Assembly: GCA_002423185.1 (NCBI GenBank)
Contig: DIUX01000004.1
Coordinates: 372,001-436,000 of the forward strand
Length of the DNA: 64,000 nucleotides
Source of the DNA: Micavibrio sp. UBA6147
GTDB taxonomy: Bacteria; Pseudomonadota; Alphaproteobacteria; Micavibrionales; UBA1664
Direction: 5' to 3'
Positions 17,853 to 26,492 of the stretch are shown here, in pieces (the stretch's first letter is position 1; each line of letters begins with the position of its first letter). The notes beneath the pieces are model-generated. The model made no database searches. It saw only the letters and a list, made by a program, of their open reading frames with translations, and was not told the DNA's origin. A program made the position numbers and the translations under genes.

Positions 17853-19199
17853 ATGAAGTTTATTGCGCTGGGCGCAAATCTAGATAGTCGTTTTGGAACG
17901 CCGGTGGAAACGCTGGCCGCCGCGCGGGCGGCTGTGGCGCTTGCGGGGATGAGTGTGACGGGGGCTTCGCGCATATGGAAAACTGCACCGGTTCCGGCAG
18001 ACCAGCCATGGTATTATAACCAGATCCTCTCCATCGATACTGATCTGTCGCCGCGCGATTTACTGGCGCAGCTTTTGGCGATTGAGGAGGATTTCGGGCG
18101 GGTGCGTACGCATAAAAACGCGCCGCGCGTGCTTGACCTTGATTTGCTCGCCTATGACGATGTGGTTTTGCGGGAGGATGATTATTGCATCGTGCCGCAT
18201 CCGCGCATGCATGAGCGCAGCTTTGTCTTGCTCCCCTTGCGCGACATCGCGCCGCATTGGGTGCATCCCGTGGTCGGAAAAACGGTGGTTGAGCTGTTGT
18301 CCGGCATAGAATATAGCGGCGCGGATGCGCTGGCGTTGCCTTGTTCGCAGCATCGCTTTGCAACCCATGCTTCGTCCGATGATGGCGCAGCGTTTCACGT
18401 TATGGGGATTGTGAATGTCACGCCGGACAGTTTTTCAGACGGTGGGTTATGTTTTTCAACGGAAGATGCGGTCGGGCAGGCCTTGAGCATGGTGCAGGCC
18501 GGCGCAACAATTTTGGATATTGGCGGCGAGTCAACACGCCCCGATGCACAGCCCGTATCACCTGAGCAAGAGCAAGACCGAATTCTGCCGGTTATTGAGC
18601 GTTTGGTGCGGCTGGTGAAGGGGCGGGACGTGATGGTGTCGGTGGACACGCGCCATGCCGCAACGATGCGCGCCGCGATTGCGGCGGGGGCGGGGATGGT
18701 GAATGATGTGTCTGCCTTGTCCGACCCCGAGGCCATCGGCGTTTTAACGGCGCATCCCGAAGTCTTTGCCTGCGTGATGCATATGCAAGGCACGCCGCAA
18801 ACGATGCAAAAAGAGCCGCATTATGACGATGTGGTGGAGGATGTGCTGGCGTTTTTATGGGGGCGGCTGGAGCAGGCGCAAAACGCCGGAATCGGGCATC
18901 ATCGTTTGATTGCGGATGTCGGAATCGGGTTCGGCAAGACATTGGCGCATAATTTGACGTTATTGGCGCATATCGGGCGTTTTCATGATCTGGGCGTACC
19001 GCTCTTGCTCGGCACATCGCGCAAGCGGTTCATTGCGGGAGTCGATGAATCGGCGCAAAGCCCCTCAGACCGCCTTGGCGGGTCGCTGGCCTCCGTCCTT
19101 CACGGGGCGGAAAAGGGGGTGCAGATCATGCGTGTGCATGATGTGCCGCAAACGGTTCAGGCGCTCAAACTCCGGCAGGCTATTCAAGGCGCGGTGTAA
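17853..19199 (+). CDS. folKP: Fused HPPK-DHPS (folate biosynthesis, FolK + FolP)
   Basis: One 448-residue frame contains two complete folate enzymes. Residues 1-155 are 6-hydroxymethyl-dihydropterin pyrophosphokinase: ALGANLDSRFGTP, PWYYNQILSI, and RVLDLDLLAYDD plus HPRMHERSFVLLPL. Residues from about 183 onward are dihydropteroate synthase: FHVMGIVNVTPDSFSDGG, DIGGESTRPDA, VSVDTRHA, MHMQGTPQTMQ, LLLGTSRKRFI and a final MRVHDV. The order HPPK then DHPS is that of the plant and some bacterial bifunctional enzymes. No frameshift or internal stop is present, so this is a real fusion. It acts alone here, with no folE or folB beside it. Confidence 0.93.
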   Translation: MKFIALGANLDSRFGTPVETLAAARAAVALAGMSVTGASRIWKTAPVPADQPWYYNQILSIDTDLSPRDLLAQLLAIEEDFGRVRTHKNAPRVLDLDLLAYDDVVLREDDYCIVPHPRMHERSFVLLPLRDIAPHWVHPVVGKTVVELLSGIEYSGADALALPCSQHRFATHASSDDGAAFHVMGIVNVTPDSFSDGGLCFSTEDAVGQALSMVQAGATILDIGGESTRPDAQPVSPEQEQDRILPVIERLVRLVKGRDVMVSVDTRHAATMRAAIAAGAGMVNDVSALSDPEAIGVLTAHPEVFACVMHMQGTPQTMQKEPHYDDVVEDVLAFLWGRLEQAQNAGIGHHRLIADVGIGFGKTLAHNLTLLAHIGRFHDLGVPLLLGTSRKRFIAGVDESAQSPSDRLGGSLASVLHGAEKGVQIMRVHDVPQTVQALKLRQAIQGAV

Positions 19200-19227
19200 G
19201 GCTTGTTCGTGTGAAGGCGCGTTTTGC

Positions 19228-19935
19228 TTACGGTTTCGATTGCGGGGGCTGGCTCTTTTTAGGTGTCCGTAGGGTGCCTGCCGTATTGGGGCAGATGCTG
19301 GCCGGTTTTTTGACCAAAACACCATTTTCAACGTCATAGGAACTGATGAACCAAGGCATCGGGGATGTTGCTTTGGCGGCGCTGTTGCCGTTGGCGGGCT
19401 CAAAGTGGTGGAGATGGCAATTCTGGATCCAATCATTTGCTTCCATGCCGTAAATCCGCATAATCGCGTGGAAGGTGCCGCCATGCGCGACAATCATCAA
19501 TAAATCATCGGGGTGGTCGTTTAAAACGCGGGTCAAATTGGCCTGTACGCGGGCGGCAAATTCAACGCGGCATTCACCGCCATTGGGCTTGTCGCCCGCA
19601 TCAACACGGGCGAGAACGGTTTGCCAGACTTCGCCTTCCCATTCGCCGAACATATGTTCGCGCAGGGCGTTGTCGCCATGCATAGGGAGGTTGAGCTTGG
19701 TGTTGATGATGGTGGCGGTTTCGCGGGAACGGCTCATGTCACTGTGGATGATGCGCGTTGGGCGGGGAGTGAGGCTGTGCACCGCTTCGGCGACGTGCTT
19801 GGCTTGGCTGCGCCCTAATTCGGTGAGCCGTGTATCGACGCCGCCGCCGCAAATACGCTGGGCGACATTGGCCTCGGTTTCGCCGTGACGGATGAGGAAA
19901 AACGGGCGGTCTGGAAGGATAAAGGACGACGTCAT
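19228..19935 (-). CDS. Histidine phosphatase family protein (phosphoglycerate-mutase-like)
   Basis: 235 residues with the superfamily motif LIRHGETEANV near residues 14-24 (phospho-accepting His), a TELGRSQAKHVAEAV segment, SDMSRSRETA, the acid residue in EWEGEVW, and MIVAHGGTFHAI (second catalytic His). The C-terminus has a 25-residue polar tail. It could be a broad-specificity phosphatase or an alpha-ribazole/phosphoglycerate-type enzyme; nothing in the neighbourhood decides between these. Confidence 0.85.
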   Translation of the reverse strand: MTSSFILPDRPFFLIRHGETEANVAQRICGGGVDTRLTELGRSQAKHVAEAVHSLTPRPTRIIHSDMSRSRETATIINTKLNLPMHGDNALREHMFGEWEGEVWQTVLARVDAGDKPNGGECRVEFAARVQANLTRVLNDHPDDLLMIVAHGGTFHAIMRIYGMEANDWIQNCHLHHFEPANGNSAAKATSPMPWFISSYDVENGVLVKKPASICPNTAGTLRTPKKSQPPQSKP

Positions 19936-20023
19936 TTTGGCTCACTTTTTGCTTGTTTAACTTGTCTGTTTGTTCGGGTTTGTCCGGTTTTCGTACAAGT
20001 GTTTGTTCGTTTATTATCGGCTA

Positions 20024-20533
20024 TTATTCCGCGCTGTTGTCCTTACGGATGCCGACCATGATTCTTGCGCGGGACATGAGCGGGTCGGCGATGTCCTTGC
20101 CGTCAAATTGTTCGTAATCGACGAGATAGGCACGTTCACCGTTTAGATCATCGGTCGAAGATTTCCATATCCGGCGCCATGTTTCAAGAAGAATATCTTC
20201 AACGCGGCCTGTGGCTGTGTCAAACACGGCGTAGGTTTGGGACGGGATGTGAATGCCGCTGAGGCCTTTGGGGATGGTGTCGAGGGTGCTTACCCGCACG
20301 GCGGCGGTGATGGTGTAATGGATGGTGTCGCCGGTGAAGCGGTAATCGGAATACACACCGTACAGGCGTTCCGTATCCAAAATATTGGGAATTTGCGCGA
20401 TGATGGTGTCGCCGAAGAATTTGTCCCAGAGTTTTTCGATGCGGGCGGTCTTGGGCGACATTTCATCGTGGTTGGAGGTGCGCACCGACAGGCCGATCAC
20501 GTCAAACCCTTGCTTTGTTTTATGTTTGATCAT
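20024..20533 (-). CDS. GyrI-like / effector-binding domain protein
   Basis: 169 residues starting MIKHKTKQGFDVIGLSVRTSN, which is how GyrI-like (bacterial transcription activator effector-binding) proteins begin. Further family features are the helix KTARIEKLWDKFF and the later strand-rich part with YGVYSDYRF and VFDTATGRV. No DNA-binding domain is attached, so it is a stand-alone small-molecule-binding module. An upstream in-frame ATG at 20716 would place 61 extra residues antisense to recO, so I reject it. The 5' end lies 70 bp from the divergent recO start. Confidence 0.78.
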   Translation of the reverse strand: MIKHKTKQGFDVIGLSVRTSNHDEMSPKTARIEKLWDKFFGDTIIAQIPNILDTERLYGVYSDYRFTGDTIHYTITAAVRVSTLDTIPKGLSGIHIPSQTYAVFDTATGRVEDILLETWRRIWKSSTDDLNGERAYLVDYEQFDGKDIADPLMSRARIMVGIRKDNSAE

Positions 20534-20602
20534 ATAGGCAAAACTTTCTGGGAGACAAAACTTTCTGGACTTTGGGCCCGCATCGGTCACAATACCAACA
20601 CG

Positions 20603-21337
20603 ATGGAAAACTGGACCGATCAAGCTATTATACTCAATATTCGCCCGCATGGCGAGTCTGCGGCTGTTGTGCGGGTGCTCACACGCGCTCGGGGCAAGCA
20701 TGCGGGCTATGTCCACCGCGCCCGCGCCAGCGGTGCTTTGCGGGGAAGTCTAGATATCGGCAATATGGTCACGCTTGGGTGGGCAAGCCGCGCCGAGGAT
20801 CAGCTCGGAACCTATACGGTTGAACTCGATCAACCCGTTGGCCCGTATGTATTTGACGACCAGCGTAAATTGCTCTGTGTGCAATCGCTCTGTGCCTTGC
20901 TCGATGCGGTGTTGCCGGAGCGGGAAAAACATGCGGCGCTGTATGAAGGGTCGGCGGCTTTTCTTGCGGCGCTGGACAGCCCGCATTGGATGGCGATTTA
21001 TGTGATGTGGGAGATGGCGTTGCTGGCGGAGCTTGGTTTCGGGCTGGATTTATCGTGCTGCGCCGTGTCGGGAACAACCGAAGACCTTGTTTACATCAGT
21101 CCGAAATCAGGGCGGGCGGTATCGCGGGCTGAAGGGGCGCTGTATAAGGACAAGTTGTTTCTTATTCCCGATTTTTTGAATGGCGGCGGCGATGACGGGG
21201 CGGAACAAATTGGGCTGGCACTGCGAATGACCGCTCATTTCTTGCGTAAGCGTGTGTTTGAGCCAATCAATCAGGATCTGCCCGAGGTGCGCCGGATGTT
21301 TGAGGAAAAACTGCTTGGTATGGCTCAGGCACTCTGA
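20603..21337 (+). CDS. recO: DNA repair protein RecO
   Basis: Loads RecA at gaps together with RecF/RecR. The 244-residue protein begins MENWTDQAIILNIRPHGES, the usual RecO OB-fold start, followed by VVRVLTRARGKHAGYV and, in the helical domain, LLAELGFGLDLSCCAVSG. The C-terminal zinc-site cysteines of some RecO proteins are reduced to this CC pair. Longer in-frame starts up to 20237 run across the divergent gene and are not needed. parC follows 87 bp later. Confidence 0.92.
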   Translation: MENWTDQAIILNIRPHGESAAVVRVLTRARGKHAGYVHRARASGALRGSLDIGNMVTLGWASRAEDQLGTYTVELDQPVGPYVFDDQRKLLCVQSLCALLDAVLPEREKHAALYEGSAAFLAALDSPHWMAIYVMWEMALLAELGFGLDLSCCAVSGTTEDLVYISPKSGRAVSRAEGALYKDKLFLIPDFLNGGGDDGAEQIGLALRMTAHFLRKRVFEPINQDLPEVRRMFEEKLLGMAQAL

Positions 21338-21423
21338 AAGAAAAAATCTTAAATCTGTGGATGAAACGGCGGGTTTGCGGCACAAACTCTTGCGCTGTGG
21401 CGTCTTAGACGTAATATGGACGG

Positions 21424-23649
21424 ATGAGTAATAATGACCCGATCCTGAATATTATCGACCAGCCGTTGACGGAAATCCTGTCTGAACGGTATTTGTCGTA
21501 TGCGCTCTCGACCATTATGAGCCGCTCGCTCCCCGATGTGCGGGACGGGATGAAGCCTGTGCATCGGCGGCTTTTATTCGCGATGCATGAATTGTCGCTC
21601 AGCCCCACAACCCCACCGAAAAAATGCGCCCGCGTGGTCGGTGACGTGATCGGTAAATTCCACCCGCATGGGGATCAATCGGTTTATGACGCGCTGGTGC
21701 GCCTTGCGCAGGATTTCGCGGTGCGTTACCCGCTGGTCGACGGTCAGGGGAATTTCGGCAATATTGACGGCGATAACGCGGCGGCGATGCGGTACACGGA
21801 GTCGCGATTGACGGCGGTTGCGGCGTTGCTGCTTGAAGGCATTGACGAAGACGCGGTTGATTTTCGTGATACCTATGACGGGTCGTTGCAAGAACCTGTG
21901 GTGCTTCCCGCCGGATTCCCGAATTTGCTCGCGAACGGGTCGACGGGGATTGCGGTCGGCATGGCAACCAGCATCCCGCCCCATAATGTCGATGAATTAT
22001 GCCACGCCATGGAAAAAATGATCGAGGGCGACCTTGATGATGATGGCTTGGTCGACATTGTGAAAGGGCCTGACTTCCCGACCGGCGGGATTGTCGTTGA
22101 AACGCGCGAAAGCATTGTCGAGGCCTATAAAACGGGGCGCGGGTCGTTCCGTATGCGCGCGCGCTGGCACAAGGAAGAGTTAAAACAAGGCTTGTACCAG
22201 ATTGTGGTGACGGAGATTCCGTACCATGTGCAAAAAAGCAAGCTGGTCGAAAAAATCGCCGACCTTATCAATGACCGCAAAATCCCGATGCTTGAGGATG
22301 TGCGGGATGAGAGCGCGGAGGATATCCGCCTGATCATCGTGCCGAAAAACCGCAATGTTGAGGCCGAAATTCTGATGGAGGCGCTGTACCGCGCCTGCGA
22401 CCTTGAAACCCGTTTTTCGATGAATTTAAACGTGCTGGATGGCGGGCGCGTGCCAAAGGTTATGGGGCTGAAGCAAGCGTTGCAATGCTGGCTCGACCAC
22501 CGCAAGGAAGTCTTGGTGCGGCGCTCTAACCACCGGCTTGCAAAGGTTTTGCACCGTCTAGAGGTGCTCAGCGGTTATTTGATCGCCTATTTGAACATTG
22601 ACGAAGTCATCCGCATTATCCGTGAGGAAGACGAGCCCAAAGACGTGATGATGGCGCGGTTCGGCCTTACGGATGTGCAGGCCGAGGCCGTGTTGAACAT
22701 GCGTTTGCGGGCGTTGCGGAAGCTGGAGGAATTTGAAATCCGCAGCGAACACGACAAATTGTCGAAAGAACGCGACGCGCTGGAAAAACTGATTGGCTCT
22801 GAAACCCTGCAATGGAAAACCATCAAGGGGCAGGTTGAGGCCTTGCGCAAAATGTTTGCGAAGGATACGCCGCTTGGTGCCCGCCGCACCGATATATCCG
22901 ATGCGCCGCGCTTGATCGAGGTGCCGAACGAAGCGATGATCGAGAAAGAGCCGATCACGGTTATTTGTTCGAAAATGGGCTGGATCCGCGCGATGAAGGG
23001 GCATATCGCAAAGCCGGAGGATGTGCGCTATAAAGACGGGGACGAGCAATCCTTTGTCATTCCGGCACAGACAACCGACAAGATCATTATCTTCGCAACG
23101 AATGGGCGGTTTTATACGCTGGGCGGTGATAAATTGCCCGCCGGACGCGGGTTTGGTGAGCCTGTGCGACTTATGATCGACCTTCCCAATGATGCCGATA
23201 TCGTGACGATTTTTGTGTGGAGCGAGGGGGCGCGTTATGTCGTGGCATCGCGCAGTGGTTATGGCTTTATTGTCGAGGCGGCGGACATGATCGCACAGAC
23301 CAAAACCGGCAAGCAAATCCTGAATGTTGCGGGCGACACCAAGGCGTATATTTGTTACCAGCTTGATAAAGACCATGACCATATCGCCGTGATCGGGCAA
23401 AACCGCAAATTGCTGGCTTTCCCGATAGAGGAACTCCCGTCCATGGCGCGGGGCAAGGGTGTGATCTTGCAAAAATATAAGGATGGCGGCGTTGCCGACC
23501 TTAAATCCTTTAAATTTGCGGATGGATTGGGGTTCCGTTATGGTTCGGGGGAACGGCAAGAAGACATGACCGGATGGCTCGGCAAACGCGCCGGTGCGGG
23601 GCGGATGCCGCCGAACGGTTTTCCGCGTAATAACCGCTTTGACGGTTAG
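21424..23649 (+). CDS. parC: DNA topoisomerase IV subunit A
   Basis: Cleaves and rejoins DNA to decatenate sister chromosomes, with ParE. The 741-residue protein has the conserved N-terminus LTEILSERYLSYALSTIMSRSLPD, HPHGDQSVYDAL at 80-91, and catalytic Tyr124 in AAMRYTESRL. The C-terminal part has the beta-pinwheel-like repeats of the ParC type, without a GyrA box. At the position matching E. coli ParC Ser80 this protein has Gln85. Two hairpins resembling terminators follow (23685 and 23800). Confidence 0.94.
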   Translation: MSNNDPILNIIDQPLTEILSERYLSYALSTIMSRSLPDVRDGMKPVHRRLLFAMHELSLSPTTPPKKCARVVGDVIGKFHPHGDQSVYDALVRLAQDFAVRYPLVDGQGNFGNIDGDNAAAMRYTESRLTAVAALLLEGIDEDAVDFRDTYDGSLQEPVVLPAGFPNLLANGSTGIAVGMATSIPPHNVDELCHAMEKMIEGDLDDDGLVDIVKGPDFPTGGIVVETRESIVEAYKTGRGSFRMRARWHKEELKQGLYQIVVTEIPYHVQKSKLVEKIADLINDRKIPMLEDVRDESAEDIRLIIVPKNRNVEAEILMEALYRACDLETRFSMNLNVLDGGRVPKVMGLKQALQCWLDHRKEVLVRRSNHRLAKVLHRLEVLSGYLIAYLNIDEVIRIIREEDEPKDVMMARFGLTDVQAEAVLNMRLRALRKLEEFEIRSEHDKLSKERDALEKLIGSETLQWKTIKGQVEALRKMFAKDTPLGARRTDISDAPRLIEVPNEAMIEKEPITVICSKMGWIRAMKGHIAKPEDVRYKDGDEQSFVIPAQTTDKIIIFATNGRFYTLGGDKLPAGRGFGEPVRLMIDLPNDADIVTIFVWSEGARYVVASRSGYGFIVEAADMIAQTKTGKQILNVAGDTKAYICYQLDKDHDHIAVIGQNRKLLAFPIEELPSMARGKGVILQKYKDGGVADLKSFKFADGLGFRYGSGERQEDMTGWLGKRAGAGRMPPNGFPRNNRFDG

Positions 23650-23684
23650 GGGTGAGACTCACGGCTTTTGGAAAAGGTTTGTTT

Positions 23685-23714
23685 GCAGGGGGACGCCCCT
23701 GCACGCGGTTTTTT
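23685..23714 (+). terminator. Probable terminator after parC
   Basis: A perfect 7-bp stem (23685-23691 with 23696-23702, arm GCAGGGG) with a 4-base loop. A six-T run begins six bases after the stem, which is farther than ideal. Confidence 0.5.
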
Positions 23715-23799
23715 GTGGGATGCGCTGCGGCGATTATTGGGGTGATGTGCTTGTGGGGCGGAAAGCCTGAAAAAACGTGATCACATAGACGACCATAAG

Positions 23800-23819
23800 G
23801 GGGCATTCAAGCCCCTTTT
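23800..23819 (+). terminator. Short GC hairpin with T-tail upstream of the 129-aa gene
   Basis: GGGGC (23800-23804) pairs with GCCCC (23811-23815) around ATTCAA and is followed by TTTT. It ends 25 bases before the next start, so it could act as a second parC terminator or as a leader hairpin. Confidence 0.45.
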
Positions 23820-23844
23820 GCACGGGAACAGGGTGCAACCTACT

Positions 23845-24231
23845 ATGACCGATTATACCGTGATGAGCGGGGAGCGCGACGCCGCCACCGAAACGCAGGC
23901 CTTTCACATCAGCCCGTCTTTGCCGAGCGAGCGGCGCAACGATGGTCGTGCTGCGGACAGGTCAAAATTATGGACATCGACTTTTACCTTTGACGGTGGG
24001 TTTACGGGCACGCCGAATTATGACGTTATGCCGCGCACCCTCGGAACGGTGTTCGAATTGGCGGTGAATGCGTTGGCGGTGAATTTCCGGCATGGCGATT
24101 TTGAGCGCGGGGATCGGTTTTATTTGCGCGTGGATGGCAAGATATTCATGATCGGTGATGTGGTGGATGAACACACGATCGAGCTGCGCAACGCCAGAAA
24201 CGGTCAAACGGCGCGTTATTGCAGGCCGTGA
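23845..24231 (+). CDS. Hypothetical protein, 128 aa
   Basis: Begins MTDYTVMSGERDAATETQ. A polar, Arg/Asp-rich N-terminus (residues 1-45) precedes a compact beta-rich C-terminal part, with FTFDGGFTGTPNYDVMPRT, FRHGDFERGDRFYLRVDGKIFMIG and DEHTIELRNAR. There is no signal peptide or membrane helix. I do not recognise the family. An upstream in-frame TTG (23818) is possible but overlaps the hairpin tail. Codon use resembles the neighbours. A weak hairpin with a T-rich tail lies beyond the stop at 24312-24329. Confidence 0.6.
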   Translation: MTDYTVMSGERDAATETQAFHISPSLPSERRNDGRAADRSKLWTSTFTFDGGFTGTPNYDVMPRTLGTVFELAVNALAVNFRHGDFERGDRFYLRVDGKIFMIGDVVDEHTIELRNARNGQTARYCRP

Positions 24232-24499
24232 CGTTAAAACTTATGAGTCTTTAAAATTCATGAGCCTTTTCGCCCCTTTTATAAGTCTGCGTTCATAAGA
24301 TTTTGAACCGAGCTGCTTTCAATCGCAGCGGGCTTTGTTTTTTCTTTTTATTCTCAATATTTTACGGTCTGTTTGGGGCGCATCCTGCGACGCCGGTGGC
24401 GTGGCGTTTGGGGGCATGAAGAAAACTGTTCAAGTTTTATGAAAAATATGCTATTCTCATCAAACAATAATCAAAAAAGACTAGGTGTATTGAGGGATT

Positions 24500-26392
24500 A
24501 TGACCGCAGGTAAGAGCGATCAGGGATATTTATCCGGCAAGCCAGTTTTAGGCGGCTTGCAGCCTTCTGCCAATTTTCTGGATTTGGTTGGCGCATTCGA
24601 GGCCAAGCGCAGTGGTGGAGTTCCCAGTGGCGGAATCCCTCTTGCCGGTTCCAAAGCCTCACGGCCTGTTTCAAGTAAGCTGGATAAGAGCAGTATAGGA
24701 GCCGGCGCCCGCGTGTCGGTTTCGTTTTCGCCGGAGGAATCCTTTGCGACGCCTCAAACAGAGCCTTCTTCTGCGGCGCCGAGCGCTCCGCCTTCACAGA
24801 ATTTGGAAGATGTAAGCCCGCCACAGCGTGAGGCGGTAATTGAGCCATTACTGAGCGAATCTTTGTTGATTCAGGCGTCTAAAGGAGATGCAGGGGGTGG
24901 GCGTTCGGGATGGCCTTATGCCGATGAGAACGCCGCCGCCAAAGCGGACGTGAAAGCCGATGACGGCAATGGCAGTGTTCCGTTCGCAAAGACAGCAATC
25001 GCCCAAGCGGTGCAGGAGATTATTCGGGAAAAATCCGCAGAGTCCGATGTATATTCCCCTTCGGTGAATGGGTTTTTCAAACGCCGGTTCTTGCTCGGCA
25101 GTATGGCGGTTGTTGCACCGCTTGTGTTGTTTGCGGCTTTTGGTGCGAACCGTACGGAAAATCCAACCTCTCCAGACCCTATTGAGGTCGTTACAAAGGG
25201 CGATGGGCGGTCGGCTGAACCGCCGGTGCAGGAATTGGTGACGATTGTTGATCGTGACACGGGGGCGGTTATTGCGGTTTTGGAGGAAGATAAAGTTCGT
25301 CCGTTTTTGGAAGAACGCGCCCGCGCCGCAGAAATCGAAGCGGCCAGACAGGCCGAAGCCGCAAGGCTCGCCGTGTATGCCCAGCCTGTTGTCGCGGCTT
25401 GCGCGGCGGTGGACGGGTTTGATGATTTATGGGTTGGTGGATTGGACAAAGGGGAGGCCTTTAAAGCATTCGCCGCCGATTATGCCGAACGAACCGGACT
25501 CGACAGCCCCGTAGGAACGCGCAGTGGTTATAACCGGATTGCCCAGATGCAGCGCGCCCTCGCGATTAATAATTGCTATGACGGAACACCGAGTGACAGC
25601 AGCAGCGGGCGCTTTGATGCCAGCACGATTGAGGCGATCAAACGGTTCCAAACGGCCAACGGATTGATCGATAGCGGCGAAGTTGATCAGCGCACTGTTG
25701 ATTTGCTGGCGACAGCGGCGGCGAAGCGCGTGACGCTTGTGATGGTTAATCTGGACAAGGCCGCCAAGCATTTTGGTCTTGATACGCAGGACGTGTTCCA
25801 AGTGGCGTGGCATGAATCGTTTTATAACAACATGGTGGATTCCGGCACCGGCCCCGAAGGGGTCGGACAAATGACGGATGCGACTTTTTTGGGCGAAATG
25901 CGCCGCATGAACCACGCATTCTATGATGAATACCAAGCCGGGCACAGAAAAGGCGGTGATGAACGCCGTGCGGTGCGGGCGCAGTTGGAGGACTTAAAAC
26001 ACTCGCCGGATATTGGTGCCATAGCGATGGTGTCGCATTGCAAGGCTTTGGTTGAGGAATGGAATAAGGCGGGATGCGCTCAGGCCTATCCGATCTATCA
26101 ATTGGGCGCGGGGGATTACATGGCCTTACGCCGCGCCGCGGCACGCAATCCCAAGGCTTTGGCGCGTAAGGTTGCTGGCGGAACGCGGTATAATAATTAT
26201 GGCTCGATGACGGCGGCGAATGCCTTTGCCCATGTGTCGGGGATGGTGAATTCATCGTCTGATAAGGCCATCGCCGCCAAAGATGTTGCGTATTTGAGCG
26301 CGTTGATGGCGGAACGTCAGGTGATTATTGACACGATGCCTTATATCACCCCCGCCGCCAGAGGGTTTATGTATGGCTTGGCGCGGCGGTAG
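24500..26392 (+). CDS. Membrane-anchored peptidoglycan-binding / transglycosylase-like protein
   Basis: A 630-residue protein in four parts. Residues 1-190 are a low-complexity Ser/Pro/Ala-rich, probably disordered and cytoplasmic region. Residues 196-214 form a single transmembrane helix (FLLGSMAVVAPLVLFAAFG) after FKRR. Residues 345-405 are a peptidoglycan-binding type 1 module (MQRALAINNCYDG, IEAIKRFQTANGLID, VDQRTVDLL). Residues 423-580 resemble an SLT lysozyme-like fold: VAWHESFYNN with candidate catalytic Glu439, then GPEGVGQMTDATF, which corresponds to the family's GxxGLMQ-type motif, and a late NNYGSMTAANAFAHV. It likely acts on or senses cell wall. It is convergent with motB, with a shared terminator between them. 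Confidence 0.75.
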   Translation: MTAGKSDQGYLSGKPVLGGLQPSANFLDLVGAFEAKRSGGVPSGGIPLAGSKASRPVSSKLDKSSIGAGARVSVSFSPEESFATPQTEPSSAAPSAPPSQNLEDVSPPQREAVIEPLLSESLLIQASKGDAGGGRSGWPYADENAAAKADVKADDGNGSVPFAKTAIAQAVQEIIREKSAESDVYSPSVNGFFKRRFLLGSMAVVAPLVLFAAFGANRTENPTSPDPIEVVTKGDGRSAEPPVQELVTIVDRDTGAVIAVLEEDKVRPFLEERARAAEIEAARQAEAARLAVYAQPVVAACAAVDGFDDLWVGGLDKGEAFKAFAADYAERTGLDSPVGTRSGYNRIAQMQRALAINNCYDGTPSDSSSGRFDASTIEAIKRFQTANGLIDSGEVDQRTVDLLATAAAKRVTLVMVNLDKAAKHFGLDTQDVFQVAWHESFYNNMVDSGTGPEGVGQMTDATFLGEMRRMNHAFYDEYQAGHRKGGDERRAVRAQLEDLKHSPDIGAIAMVSHCKALVEEWNKAGCAQAYPIYQLGAGDYMALRRAAARNPKALARKVAGGTRYNNYGSMTAANAFAHVSGMVNSSSDKAIAAKDVAYLSALMAERQVIIDTMPYITPAARGFMYGLARR

Positions 26393-26444
26393 CTTGGCGG
26401 CGTCGTTTCCTTATCGATCCATATAATAACCATAAGCATAAAAC

Positions 26445-26481
26445 CAGCCCGCAGAGATATGTGCGGGCTGTGGTTGTTTTT
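26445..26481 (+). terminator. Bidirectional terminator between the PG-binding protein gene and motB
   Basis: A perfect 9-bp stem (26445-26453 with 26462-26470, arm CAGCCCGCA), extended by a few more pairs. T-rich on the plus side and A-rich before the stem, so it can also end motB transcripts. Confidence 0.75.
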
Positions 26482-26492
26482 AAGGGGCAGGT

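Noticed and set aside
20534..20716. N-terminal extension of the GyrI-like protein
   Set aside because: The extra 61 residues overlap recO antisense and are absent from the family.
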